64,000 nucleotides of DNA, taken from Guadua angustifolia (taxonomy: Eukaryota; Streptophyta; Magnoliopsida; Poales; Poaceae). A program made the translations under genes and the position numbers. The stretch is taken from NCBI GenBank assembly GCA_036346375.1, contig JAYEVE010000073.1:744001-808000 (forward strand), in the 5' to 3' direction. Shown in pieces: positions 34,708 through 47,627 of this stretch. The stretch's first letter is position 1. Each line of letters starts with the position of its first letter. The notes under the pieces are model-generated. The model did no database searches. It was not told where the DNA came from and worked only from the letters and a program-made list of their open reading frames with translations.

Positions 34708-37700
34708 TGTAACACCCGGCACCCGTGCCAGAATGTTACCCTCTCTAGCACCAAACAATTCCAAATCACTAAGAATAAATATTAGCAAAGCAATCGAACA
34801 ACTAGGAGGTTGTCGAATTTATTAAAAAATTTCGGCAGCACCTCCCCTAAAACTAGGACATCCACTCAGCAAACAAAGGAACAATCGCAGTTATATGATA
34901 TCATTCTAACAGGTCCTTAGATAAAATCACATTTTCAATCGGCTATCAACCATCTACGCAAAACGATCAACATAATACACTCGCATTTATTACAACCATC
35001 TTTAGCAAGTCAATTTAAGCGGGTTGTTGGTGAATGAAGTCGTGCTCGCGCTTACTACTCCCAAATTTCAACGAATCATCTTCAAGGTACCTAAAAGCAG
35101 AAGTAAACAAGCGTGAGTCCAAGACTCAGCAAAGTGCAACAATAACAAAAGTAATGAATTCAACTGAATTACTTTTACTCTAGAATTTAATATAGTTATT
35201 ACTAACTGGAAATCAACCAGTAAAAGAAGCAATAACTAACTCCACTTACCACAACCAGCTCGAAAACATAACTAACTCTTACCCCTGCCTCAATAACATT
35301 TCTGGATGAGTCCACGCCTCAATCCTCAACCTGTTCTTCCCATTCCCATCAATCTCATTTATCAGTTGCAACACACAATGCAATGGAATGCATTTATGCT
35401 TTCATACTCAAGTGCACAAAACATACAAAAGCAGAATCTCATATCCACGCAACACCATCAATTCATTAAACATGATTCATCATTTGTCAATGCAATGCAA
35501 ATGCAAATACGCCAAACAAATGAAGAATCTCATATTCATACATTACAATTAACTCATTAAATATGATGCATCATTGTCAATGCAATGCAATGCTTACATG
35601 TTCATATACTCATCTCATTTCGCCATTCTCATGCATATTTCACCATTATCATGCATATGATGCATTCTCATACATATTTCACCATTCTCATGCATATGAT
35701 GCATTCTCATACATATGATGCAATCTCATGCATATGATGCATTCTCATACATATTTCACCATTCTCATGCATATGATGCATTCTCATACATATGATGCAA
35801 TCTCATGCATATGATGCATCATGCATGACTCATCTCCTCTTTTTAGCAAATACCGGTATTGCCGAGCACCACCCGTCGATGCGTGCCCTCAACCCAACCA
35901 TCCCGTGGAAGGGGCCTGCCGAAACAGGACTTGCCCGCTACCCAGTAGCGGGTCCTACACTTAACGCCGCTCCCATCCACGCTAGTGGATGGGACTACGG
36001 GGTAGGAACTCCGAGCACACCGGATTAGTCATACAGTCCGTATGACTTTCTCACCGCCCTGGCTCAATGCACTTTTCATGAATGCACATATGCAAATGCC
36101 ATTCTCAATATCATATCCAAATTCTCAACTTCCGAATTCACATTCTCAACACTCACAATCATATTCTCAACACTCATAATCATATTCTCAACACTCATAA
36201 TCACATTCTCAACATTCATATTCGTACTCACATCACCAATACTCGAGTAATTACTAATTCCATCTATCTTGATTATAAATCGATCTTTTTTTAATCAAAC
36301 TCCATATTCTGTCCTCACATTCATTTATCATCAACACTTCATACAAAAACCATAATCCTTTATCACGAATATGAATTGAACCATCATTCTTAGCTCAAAA
36401 CTCATGTCTTTGATTTCAATAATACCCTAATCCTATTAGTGAGCACCTACATGGAACATAAGCTATCACGACAAGTCACTTGGACAAGACACATGCAAGT
36501 TTTCTTCCTTTAATGTCATTCATGGGTACTCACCTAGCCTACCCATACTAGTGTTGTCAATATAACCATACCAAGCATTAGCGGTTCACAAATCAAATCA
36601 ATCAAGACATTCAACTCAGTAATTCACAAAGTTCAAGAAATTGATGTACTTGCATATCATCTCGGTTTGAACGATAGCATAACCAAATTAACCATTCTCA
36701 TTCATCACATCGCAAGCAAAATCAAACATGAAAATATTAAAATAACACATGGATAAGTGTATGATTGCAAAACCAAATGGCCACCTAAGCCACAACCGAA
36801 TACACCTGCACTTGCCTTCAACTTCTCGAGACGGTGTGGCGAGACGAGGTTGTCACACCCGGGGTCACACCACCCTGCACATGGATATAACCAACTCAAA
36901 AACACACCCACAATTCAACATAAGACTCATAACAAAGTTGGCTTCGCAACCTACTCCTAAAACCCGAAAACAGAATTCTGCCAACCGGGACAGCATTTGG
37001 TAAAACAGTCATAACTTTTAGTCGGATGAATGAAAATTAGTGATTCCAGTCGCTATTGAAAGATAATTCGATTATCTACAACGTTTTCTATAGCCAACCG
37101 ACCGGGAAAAACACCGATATTTCTCAGATTTGCGACGAACAGCAGACAGCCGCAGAACTAACGCGTTCTGGACAGCACGCGGTAAAATAGTCATAACTTT
37201 TAAATGGCTTAACGAAACTTGATGATTTTGGTCTCTATTGAAAGGTAATTCAATTATCTACAACTTTCGTTATAGCCAAACCCCCAGAAAACGCTTGTAG
37301 CATTTTCAAGTAGCAGTCCAAACAGCGGGACAGAATTCATCTCAAGCAGAAATCTCCAAAAATCACTCTAGACACCAAATCCCCCAACTAAATGCATCAC
37401 AAAGACAATGATCCTAGCTGGGCATTTGATCAAACACCTTACATGCAAGCATCAAAATCCCCCAAAGACCTAGGGTTTTACCTCAAGTCTTTCTCATGGA
37501 GGAATGAGGGAGGAAGGACGCCGGCCGGGGGAGGAGGAGTAGCCACTGGAGGGGAGCTCGCCGGAGCTGGACCTGGAGGTGCCGGCCATGGAGGAGCAGC
37601 AGGGGCGCCGGCCACCAAGAGGAGCAGTAGGGGCACCAGCCACCATGACGAGCAGTAGGGGAACCAGCCACCAGGAGAAGCAGCAGGGGCGCCAGCCCTG

Positions 37701-38212
37701 GAGGGAGGAGCAGCAGCAAGAGGCGCCAGCACTGGAGGAATCGGCCAGGGAGCAGGAGGAAGAGGCGCTGGCCACCAGGGAAAAGAAGAAATGGCGCATA
37801 GCCAGGAGCAGTCGGCTGGGGAAAAAGAAATGGGGGAGGGAGTCGGCAGGCAAGGGAAGAAAAAGAGGCTCCTCCAAGAAAATCTCAGCCACACATTAAA
37901 AGAAAGAGAGAGAAGCTAGATGAGGGGGGAAAAATTCCTAAAAACCCCTCCAAAACCAAAGTCCAACTTTTTAACCAGTAGCGCGAACCAATAAATTCGC
38001 GGCGCGAAATGACGAATAACAAGAAAACAACTATACGGCTCGGAAGAAAACACCCAATTCGATAAGCACTCGGCAAAAACTCAATACTTTTGCTAAGTTC
38101 TTAAAACTGCGAGATGACAAATATTTTGTCCTTCCGCCATAAATCCTTGGATATAAGAAGACAAAACCAAATTCTGGCCAAGAACCCTGGTAAAACAATT
38201 TGCGGTATTACA
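34708..38212 (-). repeat. 5' LTR of element B (right copy, 3505 bp)
   Basis: Direct copy of 28635-32190. Predicted intron 35091-37481, hairpin block 35848-36048, two 77-bp units near 35640-35820, GC-rich leader about 37490-37895. Ends GCGGTATTACA at 38212 followed by the GATAG duplication. Differences from the left copy cluster at CAG, CTG and CCGG. Confidence 0.92.
35848..36048 (-). other. Conserved hairpin block in LTR B (right copy)
   Basis: Second copy of 29838-30032 with the same stems. Small differences such as ACAGTCCGTATGACT against ACAAATCAGATGACT fall at a CAG. Confidence 0.68.
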
Positions 38213-38248
38213 GATAGACTGTTGATGAAAATGTGTCATGGTGTAGTG
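38213..38248. mobile_element. CACTA-2, right end
   Basis: 36 bases after element B end in TGTGTCATGGTGTAGTG, the exact 17-base inverted complement of the element's left end at 25627. The first five bases (GATAG) are the B target duplication. Confidence 0.72.
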
Positions 38249-39913
38249 ATTGAACGACGTGTAGACCCCGACGTCACTGATTTCGTCGTCAACAATGCCA
38301 ACCGCAACAATGACTTCGTCGTAAACAACAATTAAGCAAGGCGAGCACCCCTTTGATCATATAGATTCCAATGTTTTATTTTTCATTTTATTTTACCAAA
38401 TCAATTTATTCATGTGTTTATTTTCTGTAAATTTGCTATGTTGTGGTATTGGTAGATATACTCGCAATCTTATGAAACTTCCTTGATAAAAATGGACATG
38501 TGAACCTTCATAACCCTAGAATATGGTTAGACAATACATATTGTCAACATGGATATATGTGATTACATATTAATCATGCTTAGCCATGCTTTAGATGAAC
38601 AAATTCGATAAACTGATCAGATGAAACTTGGAGATATTGAAACATGATGATGGTTGCTGTTATTTTTGTTAAAGACTCAAAATAAAACTATGGTTTAGAT
38701 GCCGACGATTATTGGCAATAGCTGAAGGTATAGGTGTTGCACGTAGTGTATGGGGAAATTATTGCCCGTGTCGGATTAATGACCGAACTACTGTGTTGTT
38801 TTCAAGCCAAGAAACACGTACAACCACAAGTGTTTGCATGGGACAACCTTAAACCAATTCAGTTATCTAGCTTAACTTTGCATATTGGAAGAGGGTTAGT
38901 ACGGGTTGTCTCATTATGGATTGCTCGAAGGGGCGCCCACACCACGGTGATGAGAACAACGCTTGCCGATACAACTATGTACGCTATGCTATGGGGAATT
39001 CTATCATATTTATGCTTTGAGTTCTACTGTCATAGTGTGGGTTTGTTGTCACCGGGCTAGTGCAAAGTTAACCTAGATAATGTAAAGATTTTTGTCATGA
39101 ACATTCTGGCCACAATGCCAAAGGTTTGTGAAAATAATGGCAAAAAGAAAAGGTTATGACTTGTGGGTAAAGTTGTACACCTCTTTAGAGTGTAAATCTA
39201 ATCGATTAGCTGCGCCCATGGTTATGGGCACTTTGTAAAGTTATCATATGGTTAGATGCTTTATTATTTTTAAAATAACTTGGTTTTATCCATTTACCTC
39301 GTGTTGGCAAAGATTTGTGTTGGCAGGAATTGGACGTCTCAATCCTCACATCGTGGAGAACTATATATGAGTTATTACTTATGCTTTACTTACTTGTTAC
39401 TTTCATTTCAGTCAAACTTGCTTTTACGAATTTCATTTGTAAATTACCACTTGATTTACAAATTTAAATTCACCTTATGCAAACTAACCGTAGAAGCCTC
39501 CAATGTCATGGCCTACATTACTGCATTTTGCAAATACCTTCTTAAGTCTTGTTGAGTACGAAAGTACTCAACCTTGCTTAATATATTGTTTTTAGGTAGA
39601 AGAAAAACGAGGCTCCGAAGATTACTTTTCGTCACAGGTTGCGGGAACTTCAGTAAAGCAATCGTTCTAGGGATTATGCCTTGTTAGTAGCCTATGGGTT
39701 GGATGGGCACACTATAAAACTTTTGCTTCTTCTGCTGCTATCTCCTCTGAATTATAAAAATACAATGTATAAATAGCTTTCGCTTTAATAATATGATGTA
39801 TGGTTGTGTTTCAATTATTGTAAATGTATGTACTTGCCACTGATCATAGGACTAGTATTGTATGCACATAGATTTCCATTTTTTCATTTTATGCAAAAAT
39901 AGGGGTCGCTACA
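38249..39913 (+). repeat. 3' part of a C-type LTR
   Basis: Inverted homologue of 42883 to about 45170 in solo LTR C. Shared landmarks include GAACCCGACGT/GACCCCGACGT, TTATTGCCCGTGTCGGATTA and a terminal GGGGTCGCTACA. CACTA-2 lies at its left edge, so it apparently interrupted this LTR. It contains the acceptor hairpin GAGTAC/GAAA/GTACTC (39554-39569) and TTTTTAG|GTAG at 39595. The 108-residue frame at 38734-39060 is not conserved as protein in the other copy. The equivalent of the hAT MITE site in C is empty here. Confidence 0.75.
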
Positions 39914-40859
39914 AAATTATATAAAAATAAAGATTACAATAATAATCAAAATTTCCTAAAAATCTAAGTTTTGTCGATCTTCAACTCTAATCCCTAAAAA
40001 GATGTCAATCATGCATGCATATAAAACCAAGAGGTGATAAAATTAAATTAGAGTTGTCGTCAGAACCATATGCAAAGGTATCACTCACTGAGATACTACA
40101 ACGTCTGGGGCCAGTTGGCACCTCTCTCTACCAAGGATCTCATCATCCGGCAAATACAAACCTGGTAGAGCTATGCGTAACTGTAGCATTACATAAATAG
40201 TACACAAATATCCCAATGTAGAAAAGTAAAGTTCCATGGTAAAAGGGTAAATGAGCCACTGTAAAATGAGATAAGGACCAACCCTCCAGCCAGAGCTAGC
40301 ATTCATTTCTCATAGCTAGCACAAAGCCAACCAAGGCACCATTTCATTTTCCCAAACCACAAAACCTATCCCAAGTTTCAAGATCCCAGGAGGCCAAGGA
40401 GACAACTAGAAACAAGCACAATCTAGGAAACTCCAAGCCAAGCAAGCATTAGGAGCACCACCATCAGCAAGTCATCCATTCCCAAGCACACACAAGCACA
40501 AGCCACTAGTTGGTGGAGAATGTTGGTGAAGGACATCATGGCTCGTCGATATATCGGGGTTGGAGATCTAATGTTGGAATAGTGATAAATATTCCGGAGC
40601 CTCATAGGATGAGGTCACTATAGGTAAAGTGATATAAATCTGCGCAGGGTCCAATCATGAATTTATGTCTATCTCCTAGGTTGGAGGCTACGGAAACGAA
40701 GTCTGTCTTATCTACTAGTGTTTGCAGCTATTTTCATAATTAAAATATGCAAGCCTTAAAGAAAACCTAAAACCTAATTTCTATAAAAATGGAGTTTGAG
40801 GGGAGGTGAACATTGGATGGATATAAGAGGAATTCATTTATTGCATTTACTATCAATGC
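39914..40859. other. Unassigned, perhaps the 5' part of LTR G
   Basis: A/C-rich sequence without a coding frame. It lies upstream of an acceptor-like module at 40863-40907, so it may be the leader and intron of the same decayed LTR. No clear boundary. Confidence 0.35.
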
Positions 40860-41351
40860 TTGTTGAATATTTTTGTACTCAATCTTGCTAAATCCCCCTT
40901 TGCTCAGAGAATGTCTCCAATGGTCAAGTGCCCGATTGGAACATAGATCCCAATGGACTTGCATACGAGGCATCCATTGAGGGGCACCATCAAAATCAGA
41001 ACTTGAAGGATATGAGCTACTTGGAAGGCTAGATGGTTGGATAGACCATTCATCGACTTCGTTAGTCCTTGGAGCAATTAGTACTTTTATATTATATTTT
41101 TATTGTATTTGGATTGTATGTATAATTAATATACTAGAATTGTAGCCCTGTGTGGAAATGGATTGTAATAAGTTTCCATTTCAGTCTCTAGTTATTATTC
41201 TGTTGCAACACTCTAAACATAGTGTATTAACTAATAAAATGTTGGGTGAGCTCGATGTTTTGATTAGTTAATATGATGAGATTCACGTAATTATCTTAGA
41301 GTAATGGTGTGTTACTATCGCTATCCTAGGCTAAATATGTGGGTCGCCACT
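40860..41351 (+). repeat. Decayed LTR fragment G
   Basis: Contains TTGAATATTTTTGTACTCA then ATCTTGC, a C/T tract and CAG (40906-40907), the acceptor module of the other LTRs in degenerate form. It ends near GGGTCGCCA, like the GGGGTCGCTACA end at 39913. No partner LTR in the window. Confidence 0.5.
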
Positions 41352-41369
41352 CAGGTGTAGATTTCTCCA

Positions 41370-41748
41370 TTTCTTCAACTAAATGATGATTAATGCAAGA
41401 TGAGCGCATAAAGTACTGTAAGTTGTGTACACAGAATGTAGAGTCATTTACTACATGCCAATCTTAAACAAAGGATATGGCTTTAGGGTTTACTTTGCAG
41501 AAGGCAACATTTATAAGAATAAGATAAATAGATTGAAAGAACAATTTAAAACAATACGGTAATAATAGATTAACAAAAAGTTTCACTGAGTTTCACAAAT
41601 CTTCACATCGCCTATACCAATTATCCACATAGCCAATCTTCCTAGTTTTGTTTTATAAAAATACCCCTAACATGAAATCCCCGAGCACGTCCATGACCGC
41701 AGACATGGCTATTCGAATAGATCTCGTAAACATTCTATAGAGGTTGTA
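41370..41748 (-). repeat. LTR D0 fragment, cut by D1
   Basis: Aligns with the D1 segment 42245-42560 (GTACACAGAAT, GCAACATTTATAA, CATGGCTATTCGAATAGAT, AGAGGTTGTA) and stops where D1 starts at 41749. So D1 inserted into an older relative of itself. Confidence 0.6.
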
Positions 41749-42882
41749 TGTCGAGACCCGAATGTGCAATCTGGATCCTCTGTGTATATCGCACTAGTCC
41801 AGGATCATGCTAGTGCACACAGGCTTAATATCGGTAAATATCACAATCATACGCAGCGGATACAATATGAAAGACATATATATTAAATAATACTAGTTAA
41901 ATGACCTTATGACCAACTTACATGACTATGCCTTGCTAGGCGAATAACAAATTAAACTACAAATGAATGAAAACGTAGATAAGCCTCTCAAGATACCACA
42001 GCAACTAACAAGGCTCGCACCCTAGCATCGCCCCTTCTTGGTACTCCTCCAAGCTGATGTAGACTTCTCAACTGGTGATGTTGTTGTTGGTAAGGGTGAG
42101 TACTTAAAGCACTCAACGAATTGTACACAGAATACAATTCTATTGTAACTATATTCCCTTCTTGGTACTCCTCCAAGCTGATGTAGACTTCTCAACTGGT
42201 GATGTTGTTGTTAGTAAGGGTGAGTACTTAAAGCACTCAACGAATTGTACACAGAATACAATTCTATTGTAACTATATGCAAGGCTTATTCTAAAGGAAA
42301 AGCTAACAGACTATTTTGCATTAAAGCAACATTTAAAACAAGTACAATAAATAGATTGTAAAAATAGTAAAACAAATAACAATAGATAATAATTTTAGAA
42401 TTTCTCAAGTAAACTAGGTTTCTAATCCTAAGTCAAATTTCCAACCTTCCATATGGCAAACTGCCATCCCATCCAGTTTTCATTTTATTAAACTAACTCT
42501 TGACTGTAATTCCTGAGCATTGCTCAATATCACGACCATGGCTATCCGAATAGATTTACACTCTGCAGAGGTTATGCACTTTATCCACATGACATGATCA
42601 TCTCTTGGTGCCTCCGGATTAACACACTTCCTTTAGTGTTAGTAGAGAGATCATGACAAAGCCTTTACAAAGCTCTGCCTTAATCTAGTACTACCTGCTA
42701 AGGTTTCAACACTGGTGGGTCTGATTACCACATCCAGGGCCCCCTCTTGTGCCATGTGACTTGATCCATAACTCGGGACTCACACCGCCATTGATAGTAC
42801 CAAGCTAAGACATTGCAAATTAATTAGCTAGGCTGTCCCATACTAGACATGTGGTTGTATGATTGATTCAGATCAAAGGCTT
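41749..42882 (-). repeat. LTR D1, segment 1
   Basis: Starts TGTCGAGACCCGAATGTG, the same end as D2 (TGTCGGGACCCG at 58987) and similar to F (TGTGAGGACCCGG). Continues at 48733 after solo LTR C. The uninterrupted D2 sequence at 59980-60005 proves the join: AAAGGCTCGCAAGG there is split here as AAAGGCTT | C | GGCTTGCAAGG. Confidence 0.82.
42032..42279. repeat. 124-bp tandem duplication in D1
   Basis: Two copies starting CCCTTCTTGGTACTCC at 42032 and 42156 with essentially one base difference. The duplicated unit includes the splice-acceptor-like hairpin, so D1 carries two acceptors in minus sense. Confidence 0.9.
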
Positions 42883-43163
42883 TGAGACGACCCCCGTTTT
42901 TACACAGAATGCAAAAACGGAAATCTAATGTGCTTGCAGTACTAGTCCCTGAATCTGTAGCTAGCACGCACATTTCAACAATTGGAATCACAACCATACA
43001 TTACAATAATTAAGCGGAAACGATTATACAAATAAATATTACAACTCAGAGCATATAGCAGCAAAAGAAGCAAGGCCTTGTAGTGTACCCATCCAATCTC
43101 ACAGCAACCGACTGCATAAATCCTTAGAAAGATCGCTTCAAAGAAGAACCCGCAACCTGCGAC

Positions 43164-43806
43164 TAGGGGTGCAAACGGAGCGGATAATTCCCGACCGACC
43201 GAAGACCGAATTCGTTTAAAATCCGATTCGAATCCGAAAAAATGATATCCGGTTATATACGGTTATAACCGGATTCGATCCGGATTCGAATCTGCCTATC
43301 CGAAAAAAATATGGGGTAAGATATGGAAAGAGAAGTATCCGATCCAGATCGATCCATATCCGCATATCCGAGATATCCGAAAAATATCGGTGTAAATGAG
43401 TGCAATAGATATCCGATAATGAGATCCAATAAACAAAAACATTCTACATCATATAAGTTCATATGTTGATTGGAATTATACTTGGCTGCATATTATTCTT
43501 ATATAGGAAGGCAACTATTATTGAATTTGAAACACTTATATGTCTCCAAGGTTCTAGTAAAGTTTTGTGTATTTAATATCGCGACATATATGGTTTCGCT
43601 TTCACGCATTATCCGACTAACTATTCAGAATCGAGACTAACCGTATCCAAAACGATCCAGTATTCGCTCCGTATTCGCGATCAAGTAATCCAGATTCGTA
43701 TTCGAATCCAAGACCGCCTCAGATCCGATTCTATATCCAAGAAAAAATTTGGAATAGGATACGGAATGAGCGAAATCTGTCCGTATCCGATCCGTTTGCA
43801 CCCCTA
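43164..43806. mobile_element. hAT-type MITE, 643 bp
   Basis: Terminal inverted repeats TAGGGGTGCAAACGGA at both ends, a typical hAT terminus, with an 8-base target duplication CCTGCGAC (43156-43163) / CTTGCGAC (43807-43814) that matches at 7 of 8 bases. The related LTR at 39634-39650 has the empty site. The interior has no transposase and is filled with ATCCG/CGGAT words in both orientations. Confidence 0.92.
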
Positions 43807-46800
43807 CTTGCGACGAAAATGAAGACTCGAAGCCTCGTTAACTCAACCACCTACATAATAATTAGGCAAGGGTGAGTACTTTACGACTCAAAGAAGACTT
43901 GAGCAAACCTATAATACATGCAGGCCATTTCAAAAGAAAGGCTTCTCTGAGTTATTTTGTAAAAGCTAATTTCATTTGTAAATCAAGTTATTTGCAAACG
44001 AAAATTTTAAGAGCAAGATTGATTGATAATAAATAAGTAAAGCATAATAACACTCACAGTCCTCCATGATGTGAGCGACGAATCATCAAATCCTGAAATC
44101 CATCAATGTCAGCCCTTCGACTTAAAGCACAGTTGCAAAACAGATGATACCAACCCTTTTGAAAATAATAAAACATCTAACTCGCATCAGTTCGCCAAGA
44201 CACCCATGACCATGGTGCGGCTAATCAATTAGATTTAAACTCTGCAGAGGTGTACAATCGACCCACAAGACATGACCTTTTCTTTTTGCACGCGCTTCAC
44301 ATCCAATTGTAGCGTGAGCGAATGTTCATGACGAAAACCTTTACATTACCTAATTTAACTTTGCACCAATGACGGACGTTGGACCCATACCATTATAGAA
44401 GAACTCAGAGCATAGAAATGTTGGAACTTCCCAAGTATGGCGTACACCGTTGTATTAGCAAGTGTGGCTCCCAACACCTCGGTGTGGGCACCCCGTCGAG
44501 CAAACCTTAAAAAGGAGTGCCCGCACTACTTCGGCCTTCCAAAATGCAAAGTTAAACTAGATAACTTAATCGGTTTAAGGCTGCCCCATCCCAACACTTG
44601 TGGTTTGTACGGTTTTTTCTTGGATCATACAACACGATGTTCGGTACTTAATCCGACACGGGCAATAATCTCCCCCTACACTACGTGCACTTACATTTGC
44701 ACAACCGGCTATTGCCAATAATCGCCCGCATCTAAACATAGTTTTATTTTGGGTTTTTAATCAAACTATCCGCAACCACGATGCCATTTTCAATGTTTTC
44801 CAGAAATAATTTTAATCGATCATTTACATCATCGATTCTAAAGCATGGCTAAGCATGAATAATATGAGCGATATACCCATGATGACATTAAGTAATGCCT
44901 ATCCTCAATCTATGGTTATCAAGGCTCACATGTTCATAATCATCAAAGGAGATTCACGAGACAACAGGTATAACTACCAAATCCACAAGATAGCAATTTA
45001 CATAAAGTAATCGCATGCATAAAACAATTTGATGCACAAAAGGAATATAAAATACTGGGATCAATATGGTCAAAGGATGCTTGCCTTGCTTATTTGTCAT
45101 TTACGATGAAGAAGAGGATTGCGGTTGACGACGACGACGACGAAGCTAGAGACGTCGGGTTCTACGCGTCGATCAACGGAAATAAAGCAAAACACTAACT
45201 TCAATAAGGGCAAAAAGAAAGGAGATAGCAAGATCAAATAAAACTCTTTACAAAAACAGGGATTGCTCTTTTATGAATTTATAAATTTTAATTTACGAAT
45301 TCAAGATGCAAAGATAGGTTAAGATTAAATAGAGTTAATCATTAGTTGCAAGCTTTCATTGATTTACTATTCACAATATGAGTTCATCAATCCTTATCAC
45401 TTACGGGTTTTGCTCTATTAGGATTCAGAGTCAAAGCAAGATAAAATCAAGAGTATTTTCTAAGATTGCGGTAGATTATACCCCAAAGATCAATTCTAGA
45501 TTATTCTTTACCAAATTCAGATTTAGATGAATTGCTTTGCGAGTTAATGAAAAGGCTTAAATGATCATATTAGAGTATGAATGATTAGCTCTTTATCTTC
45601 AAATGATTTTGCTTAGAATTAATCTCATGCAAGTTAAATCTACTGATTTAGGCTACTGAAATTATTTTCAAGATATTTGAGAAGGTTCTGGTGATAAAAG
45701 TAACTAAACTACAGGTTTCCTTCATTATTACCTAAAGTGTATTCATTCGCATTAAGACCTAAAGTGATGTGATAACTTAGGGTTATTCAGCTATTAAGAT
45801 TAATGTGTAGAACCTGAGGAAGTATGGTTATTTCTTCATACTAAGATGATTTATACTTTGTATAACAGTTCTAAGCTAATTCCATAATTTTTAGGCTTTG
45901 ACTGATACATTATATTCATTGCTAAAAAGGCTTAAGTGGCATTGTTAAGTTGACGATTATCGGAATCGGCCAAAAGTGAATCAAAAGGGTTAACGCTTAA
46001 GGGTTTTGGTCTGATGAGATTAATAGGCAAACCTTAATGGAATATGATTCTTTTTACAGAATATGGTAGTATAAACTTTGTACAGCACTACGAAACTAAT
46101 TTCACCTATTTTAGTGTTTAGACGAGTTATTTTATCGATCGTTGAAATAGCATAAATGATCCCATTTGCAAATCTTAAATCGGCCAAGTTTAAATCTAAA
46201 TTTCCTACTACGCGATACATGATTCTGGATCCATTTTTCAGGTATTAGCAGAGGATCATCCTAGAAATGTTTTAAAACTATTTTTACATTATTTTGGCCT
46301 TAACCTTGGTAGATTAACTATTTATTCGTTGCTGATGGTTGCACTTTCTTGCATCAAAGAATGCAAGATAAGTTTTACTTTAAATATTTCTGCATAAATG
46401 GTTCTCTATTGACTCCAGAAAGTTAATACAAATTATTTCCTCATTGTATGAGCTTTAATACTTTTATTTTTGTTAATGGCCATAATAAGGTTTAATGATG
46501 ATTGCAAAGTAAATAAATTAAACATTGATCAAAAATTAAATATATTTTCATGATTGAGTTGATTATAATTCCGAAGCATATTCATATTTATTTTATGACT
46601 TTATCATTTATATTTTTCATATGTACAATAATGTTCATATTAGTGAGTTCACCTCATTTTAAAGTTATATAATAATTTTGTTACTCAAAAATTAAATGAT
46701 TTTGAATATTTGAATACATCCGATCCTAAAATCTCACGAATATTGATTTCATCATTTCATTAATTATTATACACAAATTCTTATTAGAAACCATATTAGT

Positions 46801-47619
46801 ACCATAATCAAGGTTTAAATTAAATAATTATACAGCAGTTCAAAAATTAAATATTTTTATATATTCAGATTCTTTCTCATTTTATATGAGCATACAAATT
46901 AATTTCACTGGGATTGAAACTATATCTCAAAAGATATTGAAATGCAATTTCAATTGATTAGTAAATGCATACGAAATGGGAATCGTTTTCTAAGTGGAGG
47001 CGCCTTTTACCCTTTGAGCTCAAGTCTTCAGTGCCACAGACAATGGGGCCCCGCCGATCAGAGAGACAGAGCAGGGGATGGCCTAGGGTCATTGTCGGCG
47101 ACTCTCGTGAAACTCGGTGAAGGCGAGGACATGGGAAGCCGAGCTCGGCAAACCACACCCGAGCTGGAATCAATTCGGTTGGGGCGCAGAGAGGTCTGTG
47201 AGCTTACTGCACAAGCGACCATGGTGGTCTCCAAACAGAGAAGACAAGAGAGATCGAATCGGTTCAAATCGATGGGATATTAAGCATCTAGAGATCACCG
47301 AGTCCATTTTTGAGGTTTACGAAGGAAGAATCTCCGAGTGAGCCGCCATATTGGCGGACACAGGGAAGAAGGGGCGCATTGCAGCAGCTTCTTGCATGGA
47401 GAGCTCACGAGATTGTTGAGGGGTTTTGATTCTTGAGGCCCGGTGATGCTCTAGCCCAAACTGATTTGGAAATGGTTGGCTGAATCACAAGAATTGCGAG
47501 TCGATTCAAGCTTGAGCTTCATTCATGGCGATTTGGGGAGGGAGTTTCACGCGTTGGTGGAAGAAGGAAGGAGAAATGAGGGAATGAGAAAGGGCTTCAC
47601 CTTGTGATCACCGAGGAGC

Positions 47620-47627
47620 AATTTATA
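47620..47627 (-). promoter_or_regulatory. TATA box of solo LTR C
   Basis: Minus strand TATAAATTGCTCC, identical in core to the plus-strand TATAAATTGCTCC of C2 at 61978, with alignable GC-rich sequence on both sides. Confidence 0.65.

Larger units (their letters stand above)
28635..38212 (-). mobile_element. LARD-like LTR retrotransposon B, complete
   Basis: Two direct LTRs (28635-32190 and 34708-38212) flank a 2.5 kb internal region. A perfect GATAG target duplication bounds the element. It lies on the minus strand: the primer site (TTGGTATC.GAGCGG) is beside the right-hand LTR and the purine tract beside the left-hand one. Termini TGTAATACCGC...GGTGTTACA. The interior has no recognisable gag or pol, so it must be moved in trans. 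The LTR tail is nearly the same as that of A, whereas the leader and intron are very different. Inserted 36 bases from the right end of CACTA-2, so it is younger than that transposon. Confidence 0.93.

Noticed and set aside
44437..44721. 94-residue frame in solo LTR C
   Set aside because: The homologous segment at 38734-39060 reads as a different protein on the opposite strand of the alignment, so neither is conserved as coding.
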